The notes below the pieces were generated by a model, which did no database searches, had not been told where the DNA came from, and worked only from the letters and a program-made list of their open reading frames with translations. The position numbers and the translations under genes are program-made. A stretch of 64,000 bases of DNA, taken from assembly GCA_019914995.1 (NCBI GenBank), contig CM034133.1, positions 6,404,495 to 6,468,494 on the forward strand, in the 5' to 3' direction. The first letter of the stretch is position 1; the number at the start of each line of letters is the position of its first letter. This DNA is from Acanthochlamys bracteata (lineage: Eukaryota > Streptophyta > Magnoliopsida > Pandanales > Velloziaceae). Below, piece by piece: positions 22,994 through 34,211 of this stretch.

Positions 22994-23240
22994 AAAGATA
23001 AATTAATAATAATACCTGTATACAAAGTTTAGAAAATGAAATTTAGAATTAAAAGTGAAATAGATTAAAATAATTATACAAGATTGAGTTAAAACTCACA
23101 TGAGACTAATTCAATTGCAATCATCATCGCTACGGGTATACTCGTCCGAGCTTTTGTTTTCATTTTGACCACCACTAGTATAAATGCCTTCTAATGTTGA
23201 TGCTAGTAAAGTCATCATCAATCCTATGGGTTTTCTGTGA

Positions 23241-26200
23241 TTAAGTCAAACACCATTCACATTTGAATAGAAAGACTTGATGGCCTCTACGATATGTCAA
23301 AATCAAGACATCATTCAGGACACCATGGAAATTTAAAACTTGACCTTTATGATCCCCTTGCACACAAATTCTACTATTTTGAGTCAACAAACGACGCTCG
23401 CGTTTGTATATGCAACCACATTGACAATGCATCTAGAATACCTAATGACACGTTTATCTAGACCAAGGGCTAGTGAATATAGATTATCTGTGTTCTCTTG
23501 CGTACTGATATGAATATGTCTCATCTATAATAAAAATATATAAGAAATAAGTATTTCTAAATGTATTGGCCATAATTAAAATCTCAAATTCAATATATAT
23601 GTATATATTGATATAGTATTTTATACTCGATTTTTAAACCATGTAGGAAATCCATCTCTTTGTCTTGTTTCTAATTAAAGTGGACTCTCCACTTTGATAA
23701 GCTCCTCATGCTCACTGTAAATATTCTTTGGTAAGTCACTTGCAATCTTATAAGGTATTAATGGCAAAGGCCAAAAAAATATAGAACATTTTTAAATCGT
23801 AAATACTTACTTGAGATATGGAACGATTTTTTCATACTTATTTAAGACAAACCAATGTGCTAAATTGTATTCCTCTTCTGTGAGGAGAATTGGTTTGCCT
23901 TCCCTAAGGGTTGGACCTTTTGAGAAAATACAGATAATGTTGTATCCACCTGTTTCTGTCCATCTTTATATCGTTATTGTCGATTAAATCTAGTTTCCAA
24001 CCATTGCAAGTATCTGCAGTAGAAAATAAGACACTAATTTACTATACAAGATTCTACTATAGAGCCTTTTGAACGTGCTCTATTACAAAGAGACACCTTA
24101 AGCGTACCAAGAGTCCTACAAATACAGATGAAATTAAAAATTTTATATGATTCCAATAGAAAATTAAATGAGAAATTTGAGATTCCCGTAATAAAATTTT
24201 ACCTCTCTATAGGATACATCAATCTATAATGAATAGGAACTCCCTTGATAGCTTCATTCGGCAAGTGTACAACTAAATGTATCATGATATAAAAAAATGT
24301 CGGAGGAACTATCATCTCAAGCTTGCAAAGAATAACCACAATATTATGCTATAACTCTTTTCAATCCATCGAATCTTAAAGTCTTTGCACATAATTCTCT
24401 GAGAAATATTCCCAAGTTCACTGATTATTTTTAGCACTTCTTTCTTGAGATACCCATGCAAACCAATAAACAGTAAGCGCTGCAACATCACATGATTATC
24501 ATGACTCTTCAACTCCGAGATGTTACCATCCACCATATTTACACATCTCGAAAAATTTCCAGCATATCCATTAGGAAATCTTACAAATTTAAAAAATTCA
24601 CAAAATTTCCTTCTTTCCTGAGATGATAATGTGTACGCCGCAATCGGTTTCTCCCACTTATTGGTATCCAATTTTTTTGTGTACAGCTCACGTAGTATAT
24701 CTAGATCTTCTAGGTCCAAATGAGCCTTCAGAGTATCCTTCGTCTATTTATCTATATTCATCAAAGTTCTCAATATGTTATTACAAAATTTTTCTCAATA
24801 TGCATGACATCAACTTTGTGATGAATTGTGAGATCCTTCTAATATGGTAGTTCAAAAAAAAAACTTTTTTTGGGCCAATTAAGCTCCTGGAAGGTGCACT
24901 TCCTCTTCTTCCCACATTAAGCTCCTAGGAGGTGGTGGTGCTGCTTCTTGTTTTCCATTGAATTTCTTATTCCTTCTATATAGATGGTTCCTCGGCAAAT
25001 AGTGATGGTGGTCGAGATAACCAATTTTGCCTCTAAGTTTGACAGAATATGTATATTTTTTGCATATGGGACATGCCAAGTAGCCTTTTGTGCTCCACCC
25101 GGATAAAATTCCATATGTAGAAAAATCATTTACGGTCTATAGAAGAGTTGTATGCAATTGAACTATAATATTGGAGACGGCGTCATATGTTGAAATTTTG
25201 TTCTCCCACAGATCCTTCAACTCTTCGATTAATGGCTGAAAATATACATCAATGTCTCTACCAAGTGCTTTTTTTCTTGGAATTAAAGTGTCATAACAAA
25301 ATATAGCTCTTTCATGTACATCCAAGGAGGTAAGTTATACGGCATTAAAATAATAGGCCAGCAGCTATATGCATTGCTCATATCTCCAAAAGGATTGAAT
25401 CCATCAGTCGCCAAGCCAAGTCGTAAGTTTCGAGCATCACTAGCAAACCATAGATATTTTACATCAAAATTTTTCCAAGCCTCAACATCTACCGAATGTC
25501 TCAAAATTTCAGGGTTATCTATATGTTTCTCCTTATGCCATCTCATTTCCAAGGCCGTCTTTCTTGACATGTAAACTTGTCGCAGTCTAGTTACTAATGG
25601 AAAATGATGAAGCACTTTTTTTGAAACTTTCTTACCGGTGCCATCGTTAACCTTCCACCTTAATGAATTGCAATTTGGGCACTTCTCCTCGTTTACTAAC
25701 TCCTTTCTAAATAGAACACAATCATTCTCGCATGTAGTAATAGGTTCCCACCCAAGCCTAAATCCTTCATATCTTTCGACATTGATAGTAGGACGAAGGA
25801 AGTAAATGCCCTTTCGGAAATACATCATTCAAAAGGTCAAGCAACATATTAAAGCCTTTGTTGCTCCAACGATTAAGCACCTTAACATGCAGCAGTTTTA
25901 TGAGGAATGATAATTTTGAAATCATACATCCCTCGTACAATAGCATCTCGACATCTTCAAGCAATTTATCATAACTATTAATATCATCTGCCGCAACTGA
26001 AGACCCTTCACCAACAAGGGGCTGACGTGTGTCTCCCTTCGTAGCTACTTGAGGGATCTCTAAATCCACATCACCACCTACGTATATCCTCTAAAATTTC
26101 AAGCATTTCATAATATTCTTCGTCTTCAATAGGCCTCGTTGGAGTCTCATCTCTACGAACACCAAGACACTGATTACCTTGATGAGTGACTTCTCCATGT

Positions 26201-26415
26201 AAGTTCCATCTCATGTAAGAAGTTATAAAACCATTTCACAAGTAAATGCATGAGATACCACATCGAGCGTGTTTGAATATTTATTCAAATAGCATCGACA
26301 TAGACAATACATCTCTAACATTTACAAATAATTTTTAGCAATTGCATAAAGGATCAGACTCCATTTGTATACTCCTTTGACAACTTATCAGGATTATATA
26401 TCCAACTCTTATCCA
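23241..26415 (-). pseudogene. CACTA TNP2-type transposase pseudogene
   Basis: The start ATG at 26415 opens MDKSWIYNPDKLSKEY, the usual TNP2 N-terminal domain. Further conserved parts follow. SKLSFLIKLLHVKVLNRWS lies near 25910. The core at 25828-25283 has CPNCNSLRW, FPLVTRLRQVYMSR, MRWHKE, DARNLRLGLATDGFNPFG and LPPWMYMKE. CPICKKYT is near 25070. The DUF4218-like region (24719-24312) has MCKDFKI and VNMVDGNISELKSH. EEYNLAHWFVLNKYEK is near 23860, and the C-terminal HGVLNDVLILTYR...FKCEW part (23432-23241) closes it. The span, about 3.2 kb, is near full family length. Several stops and frame changes separate the pieces, so no active transposase is expected. Confidence 0.85.
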
Positions 26416-26515
26416 TCCTATTTCATAATAAGGTACATTAGCCGGAACAAAATATATGTACATTATTACATTCATTTGAAATATATTAACTCTAATAATA
26501 ATTAATTAATACTCA

Positions 26516-26516
<1 letters not shown>

Positions 26517-26550
<34 letters not shown>
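26517..26550. repeat. (AT)n microsatellite
   Basis: About 34 bp of nearly perfect AT dinucleotide repeat lie between the TNP2 start and the element's right end. Confidence 0.9.
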
Positions 26551-26552
<2 letters not shown>

Positions 26553-26559
26553 ATTGATT

Positions 26560-27880
26560 GATGCTAAACCATTGGAAACATTTGGCTCTTTTAGCGTATC
26601 CTCAAGAACTTAGATTTTGCATGTAACATAGATAATAAAATAGTGATAGGAGTGACTTTATTAGGTGTTTTGTGGATTATGAGAATATTTAATAACAGTG
26701 TTTAAAATAAAATGTTTTTGTTAAAAAAAAAGTTTATTAAAAGATTTTTTTTAATTAAATTTATTTTTAAAAAATAAAAATTTATATTTATAAAATTGCT
26801 TTTAACATATAAGGGATAAGAAATGCTTTATATATTTCAACAAAGCCACTAAAGTACATTTTCTTCTTATCTGTGAGTTCTTCAACTTTGTCTCCTATAA
26901 TTGCTTTTAACATAAGTATAAATGAGAATTTCTCCCTAAACGATGGTTTTATTTGGGAAGTACATTTCCATATTTGCCAATTAGCAACAGAAGATAGAAT
27001 CAAGAGTACAAAATGCTACAAAACAAGATATTGCAATCAAGGAGGGCATTTAAAACTTCTGATAATGAATCTAGAGGAGTGTATTTAAACTTTTGGTCAT
27101 TTTTTGGTAGCTAATGGAAATTTCTCAAAGTGTAATAGATATCTTAAGCTAAATTCCATACTGAATATGAAACCACTAGGAAGTACAGTTATATTCTGCA
27201 GGAAAGAACAAGCTAAACGTATGTAGACAACTTGTTAACAAATCTAGCTCAAATTTCTCCCTAAGAATAGGGCATTGAGAAACAACACAATCACTTCAAT
27301 CTCTTGCTGCCCATTGGTGTTTTTCTGTCTTTACTCATAATTATTGAGCAAAGGTGAACAACGCTAATATTGTTTCCACTATAGACCATCAGTAGCAAAA
27401 CCGAAACTAAAAGGCATTATAGACCATCAAGTAGTTAGGTTTTTTCTGCTATCACTATCCAAGCCATGTATTAACTATCTATGGTTTGTGATGGTAACAG
27501 AAAGAGCAATAGCAATATAATATCAGTGTCAGAAAGAGCAAAAGTCATTCAGTGTTATTGCACTCACATGAACATAGCACCTGTCTTTTCCTGCAAGACA
27601 GTGGCAAGGGAATTCATGAAATGAAGATCAAGGTTTACATTATAAGGTGCCCACCTATATGCTTACCTATTTCCGGCGAGATGACAGGGGGGTTGTGCAA
27701 TTTCCGGCAAGACAGGAGCTCCAACCAAATTTGGCAGAATGGGAGCAGTCCGATGAATTAAAACTGAATTAAAATCGGTAGCATTGGACAGAAGCAAATC
27801 CGGCGAGATGGAGCTGAATCTAACCTGTAGAGGAGCGATAATCGGTAAGGGAAGATCTCCGGCGAAAACCTAGATTTTTA
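26560..27880. other. CACTA 5' non-coding region
   Basis: This is the stretch between the TNP2 start and the subterminal repeats. It is AT-rich at 26690-26800 with homopolymer runs, then moderately GC-rich with scattered CCGGCGAGATG-like motifs near 27670-27810. No open frame resembles a known protein. Confidence 0.5.
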
Positions 27881-27884
27881 GACA

Positions 27885-28151
27885 CATTACCGACTGAACC
27901 AGTGTTTTTGTCGGTAATATATATCTATATACCGATTGAATCAGTTTGCAGTCGGAAATATATATCCACATCACCGACTAAATAATTCATCAGTCGCTAA
28001 TTTGCTTATGTTACCGACTGATTAATGAAATAGTCGGTAAACATATAGAAAATACCAATTGTTGCCTATTTAGTCGGTATTTGACGAATTTACCTACTAA
28101 AAATTTTCGGTCGGTAAAATTTAGTCCATAATGCTGATTATTGTAGTAGTG
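27885..28151 (-). promoter_or_regulatory. CACTA subterminal repeats and terminal inverted repeat
   Basis: About nine short motifs of the ACCGACT / AGTCGGT type occur in both orientations (for example near 27889, 27908, 27931, 27951, 27972, 28014, 28033, 28072 and 28110), ending in the CACTACTACAA terminus. In En/Spm elements such repeats are transposase or TNPA binding sites. Here they are seen only at the right end. Confidence 0.75.
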
Positions 28152-29154
28152 TCTCTATTAGTTTTATATTTAATTCTTAATATAGGTAGTATGTTGCATT
28201 CACATGTAACATATCAATTATTTTGACCTATAGGTATAATAATGACGAGCAAATTAAAAAAATATTGGTCTGATATTACTCTTTTATATTGTTTTGCCTT
28301 TATGTTAGATTCTAAATTTAAATTTGTGTAATTTTCTAATACTCTTACATATATTTTCGATATTCAATTATAAATAACTAACGGTCGTAACAAACTGTAT
28401 GAAGTTTATGATCTTTATGAAGTTAGGTTTGATAATTTGTGGAATCAACAACAACAAGCAACAACGGCACAAACTCATAAAAGTAAGAAGAAAAAAACGA
28501 CCAATTGGTCTTTAATCTCCATCAAGCCTGGCTCATGTTCAACACCATCTTCAATTTCAAACAGCATGCAATCTTTTTCGGAGATGAACAAATATTTTGA
28601 AAGAGATACCGTCATTGTAGAAGACGATGAAAACTCAGAAAGTTCTAATATTTTGAACTGGTGGAAGACATATTTAACAATATATCCAATACTCTCTCAA
28701 TTATTACGTGATATTTTGAATATTCCTATCTCAATGGTGTCTTCAGAATAGGCACTTAGTACAGCCGAAAGGATAATTGAAAAACAAAAAACACAACTTA
28801 CTGGTGAGATGGTTGAAGTGCTAACTTGTTTGAAAGACTGAGAAGTTGCAGTCAACATAATGCAGCTACAACTCAAAATGAAGATATGACTGAATAATTT
28901 TCAAATTATTTTTAAATAAAAATATTCCAAGTACAAGTAAAACTGTATAATTATATACATATTGTAAATTTGTAATAATTTTTTAATATTTTAATAATAA
29001 TTTTTAGAATTATATTTTTAATTTTTAATTTTTAATTTAATAATTAATAAAATACAGGCAAATAAGCTGGGTCGGGTCAAAAAATATGTACTCGGACCGA
29101 GCTGGCTCGGTTATCTTCTTTGGTCAGGCTGGCTTCCCTATTTTTGCACCTCTA
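28152..29154 (+). mobile_element. hAT transposon, 3' half with transposase C-terminus
   Basis: It abuts the CACTA end at 28151, so the CACTA element probably landed in this hAT copy. It carries the C-terminal half of a hAT transposase (28242-28887), a 3' AT-rich tail and the terminus TATTTTTGCACCTCTA at 29139-29154. The last 200 bp match 3531-3722. The 5' half was not found. Confidence 0.8.
28242..28887 (+). pseudogene. hAT transposase, C-terminal half with hATC dimerisation domain
   Basis: One reading frame runs from 28242 and holds LKKYWSDITLLYCFAFMLD, the usual 'YW..I.LLY..A..LDPRFK' stretch. It continues to the hATC dimerisation domain at 28640-28850 (NILNWWKTY, YPILSQLLRDILNIP, VSSE), followed by LSTAERI and TGEMVEVLTCL. 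Four stops interrupt this frame: two near 28330-28375, TAG at 28749 where hATC normally reads SSES, and TGA at 28839 at the usual Trp position. A short GT..AG intron may precede 28235. It is a dead copy. Confidence 0.8.
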
Positions 29155-29159
29155 CTCCC

Positions 29160-30110
29160 TTTCTCACCTATTTCATTATGGTTAGAATGCTCATGAAATA
29201 AAATCTTGTATAAAAGGAATGAAAGAAAAGTTATAATGATCTCGGTTTCTAAAGGAACTATGAGGCTTGAAGATGCCAAAGAATCTAAAAATAATTTGGG
29301 TTCCAAAAAAGGGTAAGATCTTTTTTTGCAAATCTGTCTAACGGTTAGCGCCAACAACTAATTGCTCTTGGACAGTGCCTGTTCTAAACTCGTGACTAAT
29401 TATGTGAATAATTATGATCTCATTTCTGCTTTGGTGTGATAATTATGATTAGTATGAAAGTTTTGCGAAGTTTGCCAAAATTGCTGATATTCTTGTGAAT
29501 TCTGTTCTGTTTTGTGATGGTAATGAATATTGCTTGCTAAATATTGTTCCTGTGGGAATTATGATTGCTAAAATTTGTTGCAGAATTTTGATTGTAGAAT
29601 CTCATTTTCAGTGGGAATAATGCTTGTGAATTTTGTTGTGAATGATGGAACCTTGAGAATATTTCTATGAATTATATGAATTTGTTGTGAATTTGTAGTT
29701 TATTGCTGAATTTTGATTCTTATGGTAAGAAAAACTTTGCTGGATAATGTATCTTGCTGGAATATAGTGAATTCTATGAGAATTTGTGTGAATTTCGTGA
29801 ATTCTATGCATGTCAAGTATATGTGCATGGGAAGAAATAATGAAATACTCTATGAATCTGAAAATCTTTTGCAAGAAAAGTTGTCAGAATTAATTTGCAA
29901 GTGGAGCTTGCCATCAATATAAAAAGGGGAGAACTTCTATTTGTGAATTATTAATAAGTCAATTTGCAGGATGTTCTTGAGAAATCACAAAGTGAGAAGT
30001 TTCAAAAGAAGTAATCTTGTCAGGGTGGAATTAATGATATGATCAAGTTCTTAACTAATTATTCTTTGCAGGATAAACTTATATTGTCCTTTAAAGGGGG
30101 AGTATGGATC
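29160..30110 (+). mobile_element. Sirevirus-like Ty1 tail, internally deleted
   Basis: 29260-29400 resembles the Gag-protease junction of Sirevirus-type elements, with a weak copia-protease match near 29362. The next 500 bp are composed of imperfect TTGTGAATT-like units, and the piece ends with AAAGGGGGAGTATGG at 30096-30110, a good polypurine tract before a Ty1 3' LTR. Most of pol is absent. The assignment rests on landmarks and is moderate. Confidence 0.45.
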
Positions 30111-30175
30111 CTTAGCTTTGGTTTTAATGATTACAATTTTGGGGATAATGATTGGTATTGTGTTAAATGTATAGA

Positions 30176-30400
30176 CACTACTACAAATTGCAGCTTCACT
30201 GACTGAAAATAATAGTCGGCAAGAACTATATTTCGGTCAGAAGAGTATGTTACCAACTGAAAATGGAGCAGTGGGAAAATCATCGCCAGAAACCGGTCGG
30301 TAACTTATTTACCAACTAACACAAGAATTCATTTACGGACAAACACTAGAATAATCAGCAAAGTAGGACATATGCCAAGGTGGAGTACACATGATTGCAG
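30176..30400 (+). mobile_element. left terminus of a second CACTA element
   Basis: CACTACTACAAATTGCAG starts at 30176, followed by CACTGACTGAAAAT, AATAGTCGGC, TTTCGGTCAG and CCGGTCGGTAAC, the same subterminal motif type as at 27885-28151. No matching right terminus (TGTAGTAGTG) was noticed downstream, so only this end or a decayed small derivative is present. Confidence 0.65.
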
Positions 30401-30865
30401 TTAAATTGCTAGGAACAAAATGACAAATGAATTGTTTCGAAAGACATATAGTGCAAATGGAGAGCTTAATGTTCTATAACAATTGGTATCAAAAGGTTTA
30501 TTTACAGGCTTTACCGGAAGAAACTCAAGATTAACCTCATTTTTGGTAAAAATTCTTACATATGGAGATGATAGTTACTTGTGCTTTTGTGGTCACAGAA
30601 CAACGCAGACACATAGAAAGAATTGTTTTGCTCGGGAAAGTTTACAATTCTAATTGTTAAGTGAGATGTAGTTGATTAATTTAGCTATACACTAATAATT
30701 CTTTAATGTTTTGTTATGGGAAATTGTTGTAACTCCTAGTGATTTTAGTGATAACATGTATGAAAGAACTATATTTATGCTTTGGATACATTAACATTCT
30801 ATTACAAGGTCAAAAGTAAACAAATTCGAAGTTTGATTTTCAACAGAAACATAACAGTACCAAAT

Positions 30866-31103
30866 GGCGTGTTTACTAAACCTATATACTGAGTTTCTGA
30901 AAGTTAGTTTGTAAAAAATGAGTTTGGTAAAAAATAGAAAAAGTGAGTTTAGTTTTAAAAATTAAATTCTGAAAGTAAAATTTTTGGAAAAAAAAAAAAA
31001 AAGAATTTAGCTTTGTAGTTACCTAGTTTTAAAAGTGAATAAAAAGTAAAATTTTTGAAAAAAAAAAGTTTGAGTTTATAGGCTCATGTAAACGCACCTA
31101 AAG
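30866..31103. mobile_element. small MITE-like element
   Basis: The ends GGCGTGTTTACTAAACCTAT and, from the right, TAGGTGCGTTTACATGAGCC form an imperfect inverted repeat around an A/T-rich, GAGTTT-rich core of about 235 bp. No clear target duplication was seen. The superfamily is not assigned; the GTGCGTTT-type end resembles Tourist-like elements. Confidence 0.45.
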
Positions 31104-31132
31104 TATTAGACTAAAATGATCAATGGCTAACT

Positions 31133-31263
31133 ATTAACAAGGATTTGGTCCTACATTGCTTATTAATAATCCTGAATTGATGAGAATAGTAGCACAAATT
31201 TTTATAAAAATTATCTCAGAATTATTAATAAGTAATGTAAGACTAAATCTTTTCTTAACACCT
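31133..31263. repeat. foldback (hairpin) repeat
   Basis: The left arm TACATTGCTTATTAATAATC (with AGGATTTGGTCC before it) pairs with the right arm ATTATTAATAAGTAATGTAA (followed by GACTAAATCTTTTC). The arms are about 40 bp with few mismatches and enclose about 45 bp. It may be a small foldback MITE. Confidence 0.65.
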
Positions 31264-31862
31264 ACCCTCTCCGGTAGCAATTTTTTTTTAAGTGAACTGA
31301 TGTGGACTACTTGTTTTGTAATGAATTTTTAATGAAACGAACTACCTATCCTGAAACAAAATGGGCTCTTTATCCTAAATAAAACGAACAATTGTCTTTG
31401 AATGAAACGGACTACCTACATTAAAAATGAAGTAGGATTTGGCCAAAAAGTTTGTGACTTGCAACCGAAGGGGCTTGGCTATGTCTAAAACGCCAGAGAC
31501 TTTGCCTTCTAGAAAACTCTAATTGAGGCGGAGGTGTCCATCGGAATATCAAGTCTCAAAATTTGTAATATTGGTGAACATTAGTGAAAATCTCATGTTA
31601 GCTTACAAGTGATAGTGGACATAGACAAGGTTGGCGGACATGTAAACATCTATAGTAACATTTATGATAATATAATCTCTTAGTTGCATTTTCTCTGATT
31701 TGTCATCTCTTATGTGCATTGTTGTGGTAACATGTTCTATGTAGGGGTGCTTCTGACTGGATTCCAACTAAAATCAGATAGAAATTTATTTTGAGTTTTA
31801 ATACATTATAACTTAATTCACCCCTCTTTTTAAGTTGCTTTTCTTGGGGAATCTTTATATTT

Positions 31863-32952
31863 GATTAGTTACATTTAAGAATGCTTTTTGTTTTTTGGTC
31901 AAAAGATAAACTACAACAATCATTATGTTAGTTCCATATCGAACTATTTCTTTTAGAAGAGCAATAAGTACAAAATCATTAAACTAACTTCTAATTGACT
32001 AACAAAATATTTAACTATAGTTTCTTTCTAACGATATGTTTGGTAGTGCTTTTCATTTCATTTCACTGTGTTATTTCAACTTCTCATTTTTCAAAAAATT
32101 TTTTATATTATTTTAATTATTTTTCAGATTTGAAATGTTAATTATACTTCATAAAATCTTTATATATATATATATACATATATATAAGTATTTTCTTAAG
32201 GTTAACAAAGTTAAATTTGTTTTCTAACAACTCCCAAATAAATTTTTTTTGAGAAAAACTTCTTATTTCATACACTTTCAAATATCTCCCAAGTGACTAC
32301 TAAGTAGCATTCAATAGCTTTTTTTTTCTTTCTAATATAGTGGGATCTGTCAGGGATTGTGTTGTGAATTATTTGAAAACAGTTTTATATTGTCAAACCA
32401 CAACAATAATCTCAAACTAAAAGTCAAAACATTGTGTAAACTAACAGCTATTTAAATAAATCACTATAATTTTTCTGGATTGGACAAATATTTGTTTCGT
32501 GCAATGTGATCAAATTTGCCAATATAATAAGTGATCCGAGGAGCCGAATTGATCTTTTCTATCATAGGCTAACTATTTCTGCCTTACCGATATTCACATC
32601 CAAATGTAGATCAAATAGCTAAATTTTGTTTGAGAAAAGGAGGAAAATATTTTTTAATAGAAGTTTTCGGCACAAAAGTAAGTCTCTATTAACTTTTAAT
32701 TTTCTCACAGTAGACAATAGTACGACATAAGTTCGAACCGCGTTAGCCGTATTCTCAAATTCGGCCACAAACCATCCGGATCGTCTCTAGACAAAAAGTG
32801 AGTCGACTTTGCTTTTGAACCGCTAACACAGTTCACTTAATTAGACCCGTATAGATCCGAACAGGTTAAAATCTCTTTCGACCGAGTTAAACGAATTAAT
32901 CCGATACATATTTGAAAAGAATATAAAGATACATAACTTGTTATCTTCTTCT
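31863..32952. other. intergenic stretch, no gene recognised
   Basis: A possible remnant of a Tourist-like element lies at 32035-32243 (ATGTTTGGTAGTGCTTTTC at its left, ACTCCCAAATAA near its right), together with a short (TA)n run at 32158-32190. Otherwise nothing was recognised. Confidence 0.4.
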
Positions 32953-33740
32953 TAGGGGTGGCAATTTAGATTGGTGAGTCAATTTCGGATCGATCAATCT
33001 AATAATCGGATCAAATTCGTTTTATCATAATTCAACCCATAAATTTATACTAGTCAAAATTATCAACTCTAAACAAACTTATTAATAACCGAATCAAATT
33101 CGGATTGATTCAATTAATAATAAAATTATTAATTTTTAATTCTATATTTTTAAGCTTCAATAAAATTATAAGATTAGTTGGAATGAAATGCACGATGTTT
33201 TTAGTGATGAGATATAATAAAAGTCCGTCAAAATGTGCATTCTTTAGTATCTTATCGGTCCTCAAAATATATAAAAAGAATTTATTTTTATGTTTAAAAA
33301 ATATATGTTGACAGCTGAAATTTTATAATTATAAATACATACTAATAATTTCGATAAACATAACTATAACAAAATTTTGATAAAAAATTTTATAAGAAAT
33401 TTAAATTCGTCATTAAAAAAGCCCCTATATAGTAATATATTCGATATATTATAATTCTAATCTTACACTATCTTATTAAGATATAAAAATAAAAAATTAA
33501 TTATAAATACAATATAATTAATAATTTATAAATTACTATTATTAATTATTTTTATTGTTAATATTTTATTATACGATAAATAAAAATCAAAAATTGTTCC
33601 AATAATAATTTAAATTAGTGAATTAATTTTTAATTAATTTAAATTATTTTATTTAATAATCGAATCATATTTATTTAATTATAATTTAATTCATATACAA
33701 ATTTTATAACCGTCGGATTCGAATTTTCCGATCGGGTTAT
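32953..33740 (+). mobile_element. hAT-type MITE, large subfamily, copy D, right end lost
   Basis: The left terminus TAGGGGTGGCAATTTAGATT is intact. The AT-rich core (TAGTTGGAATGAAATGCACGA, CAAAATGTGCATTCTT, GGTCCTCAAAA) matches copy A (13491-14331) in inverted orientation. The right terminus is missing: sequence ends in a CGGGTTATCGG block at about 33740, where the GC-rich 5' region of the PPR gene begins. It is non-coding. Confidence 0.65.
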
Positions 33741-34211
33741 CGGCTGCTCATTCTTTTTCAGGTCTGGTCAGGTGTTCTTCCACGCTCGCGATCGTCGCTG
33801 CTGCCGTCACTTGTTCTCCTCCTTCTCCTCCATCGGGTTGCTCCTACTGCTGCTACTCTGGTTGTTTAACCGCTGTTAGAAGTTCCATCGCGGGCAACGC
33901 TTGATCGCAGTTGCTGGCGTTCATCGGGTTTCATCTGATCGGTTTTCTTCTTCATTTCTTCTGATCGATCAGCTGCAAACGCCGGCGGTTTCTTCTTCTT
34001 AGTCAGTTGTCGCAGCAAACGTCGGCGGTCGTGATCGATCTTGTCGCTACTGTTCCTGTTCTTCATCTTCTTCTTCAGATCATCTCGAACCAGTTTGATA
34101 GAGTTGGTCGACCCGTTGACCTAGCCGCTTAACCGGTGACCCGGTGACCCGGAGACATTTCCGGATCGATGCCCGGGCTGGTCTGACAACACTGCTCACT
34201 ACTGCTCGGTC
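33741..34211 (+). promoter_or_regulatory. GC-rich 5' region of the PPR gene
   Basis: There is an abrupt change from AT-rich transposon DNA to a GC- and pyrimidine-rich stretch with CTCCTTCTCCTCC, many CTT/TCT repeats and GGTGACCCGGTGACCCGG near 34134-34151. It is best read as promoter plus 5' UTR. No TATA box is convincing. Short upstream ATG frames occur but have no recognisable protein. Transcript evidence would be needed to place the start. Confidence 0.45.

Larger units (their letters stand above)
22246..28151 (-). mobile_element. CACTA (En/Spm) DNA transposon, decayed, minus strand
   Basis: The right end reads TTGTAGTAGTG at 28141-28151; its reverse, CACTACTACAA, is the classic CACTA terminus. 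Inside lie subterminal ACCGACT/AGTCGGT motifs, then a TNP2-type transposase gene (26415-23241) and a second gene of Transposase_24 type (22993-22246). The left terminus was not found, so the element is longer than 5.9 kb or truncated at about 22 kb. It abuts hAT sequence on its right. Both genes carry several stops and frame changes, so it is not autonomous. Confidence 0.85.
30111..31862 (+). repeat. Sirevirus-like 3' LTR carrying smaller insertions
   Basis: After the purine tract comes GGTTTTAATGATTACAATTT, resembling the GTTTTGATGATAACAA start of Sirevirus LTRs. Near the far end, AGTGGACATAGACAAGG (31612-31628) and TTAATTCACCCCTCTTTTTA (31823-31842) match the characteristic Sirevirus LTR 3' part (GTGGACGTAGGCAAGG ... 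AATTCACCCCCCTCT). The middle carries a CACTA terminus (30176), an inverted-ended element (30866) and a hairpin (31133), which explains the stretched length. The exact ends are uncertain. Confidence 0.5.

Noticed and set aside
31133-31263. The hairpin as a microRNA gene
   Set aside because: The arms are symmetrical and MITE-like, and there is no evidence of expression or a conserved mature sequence.
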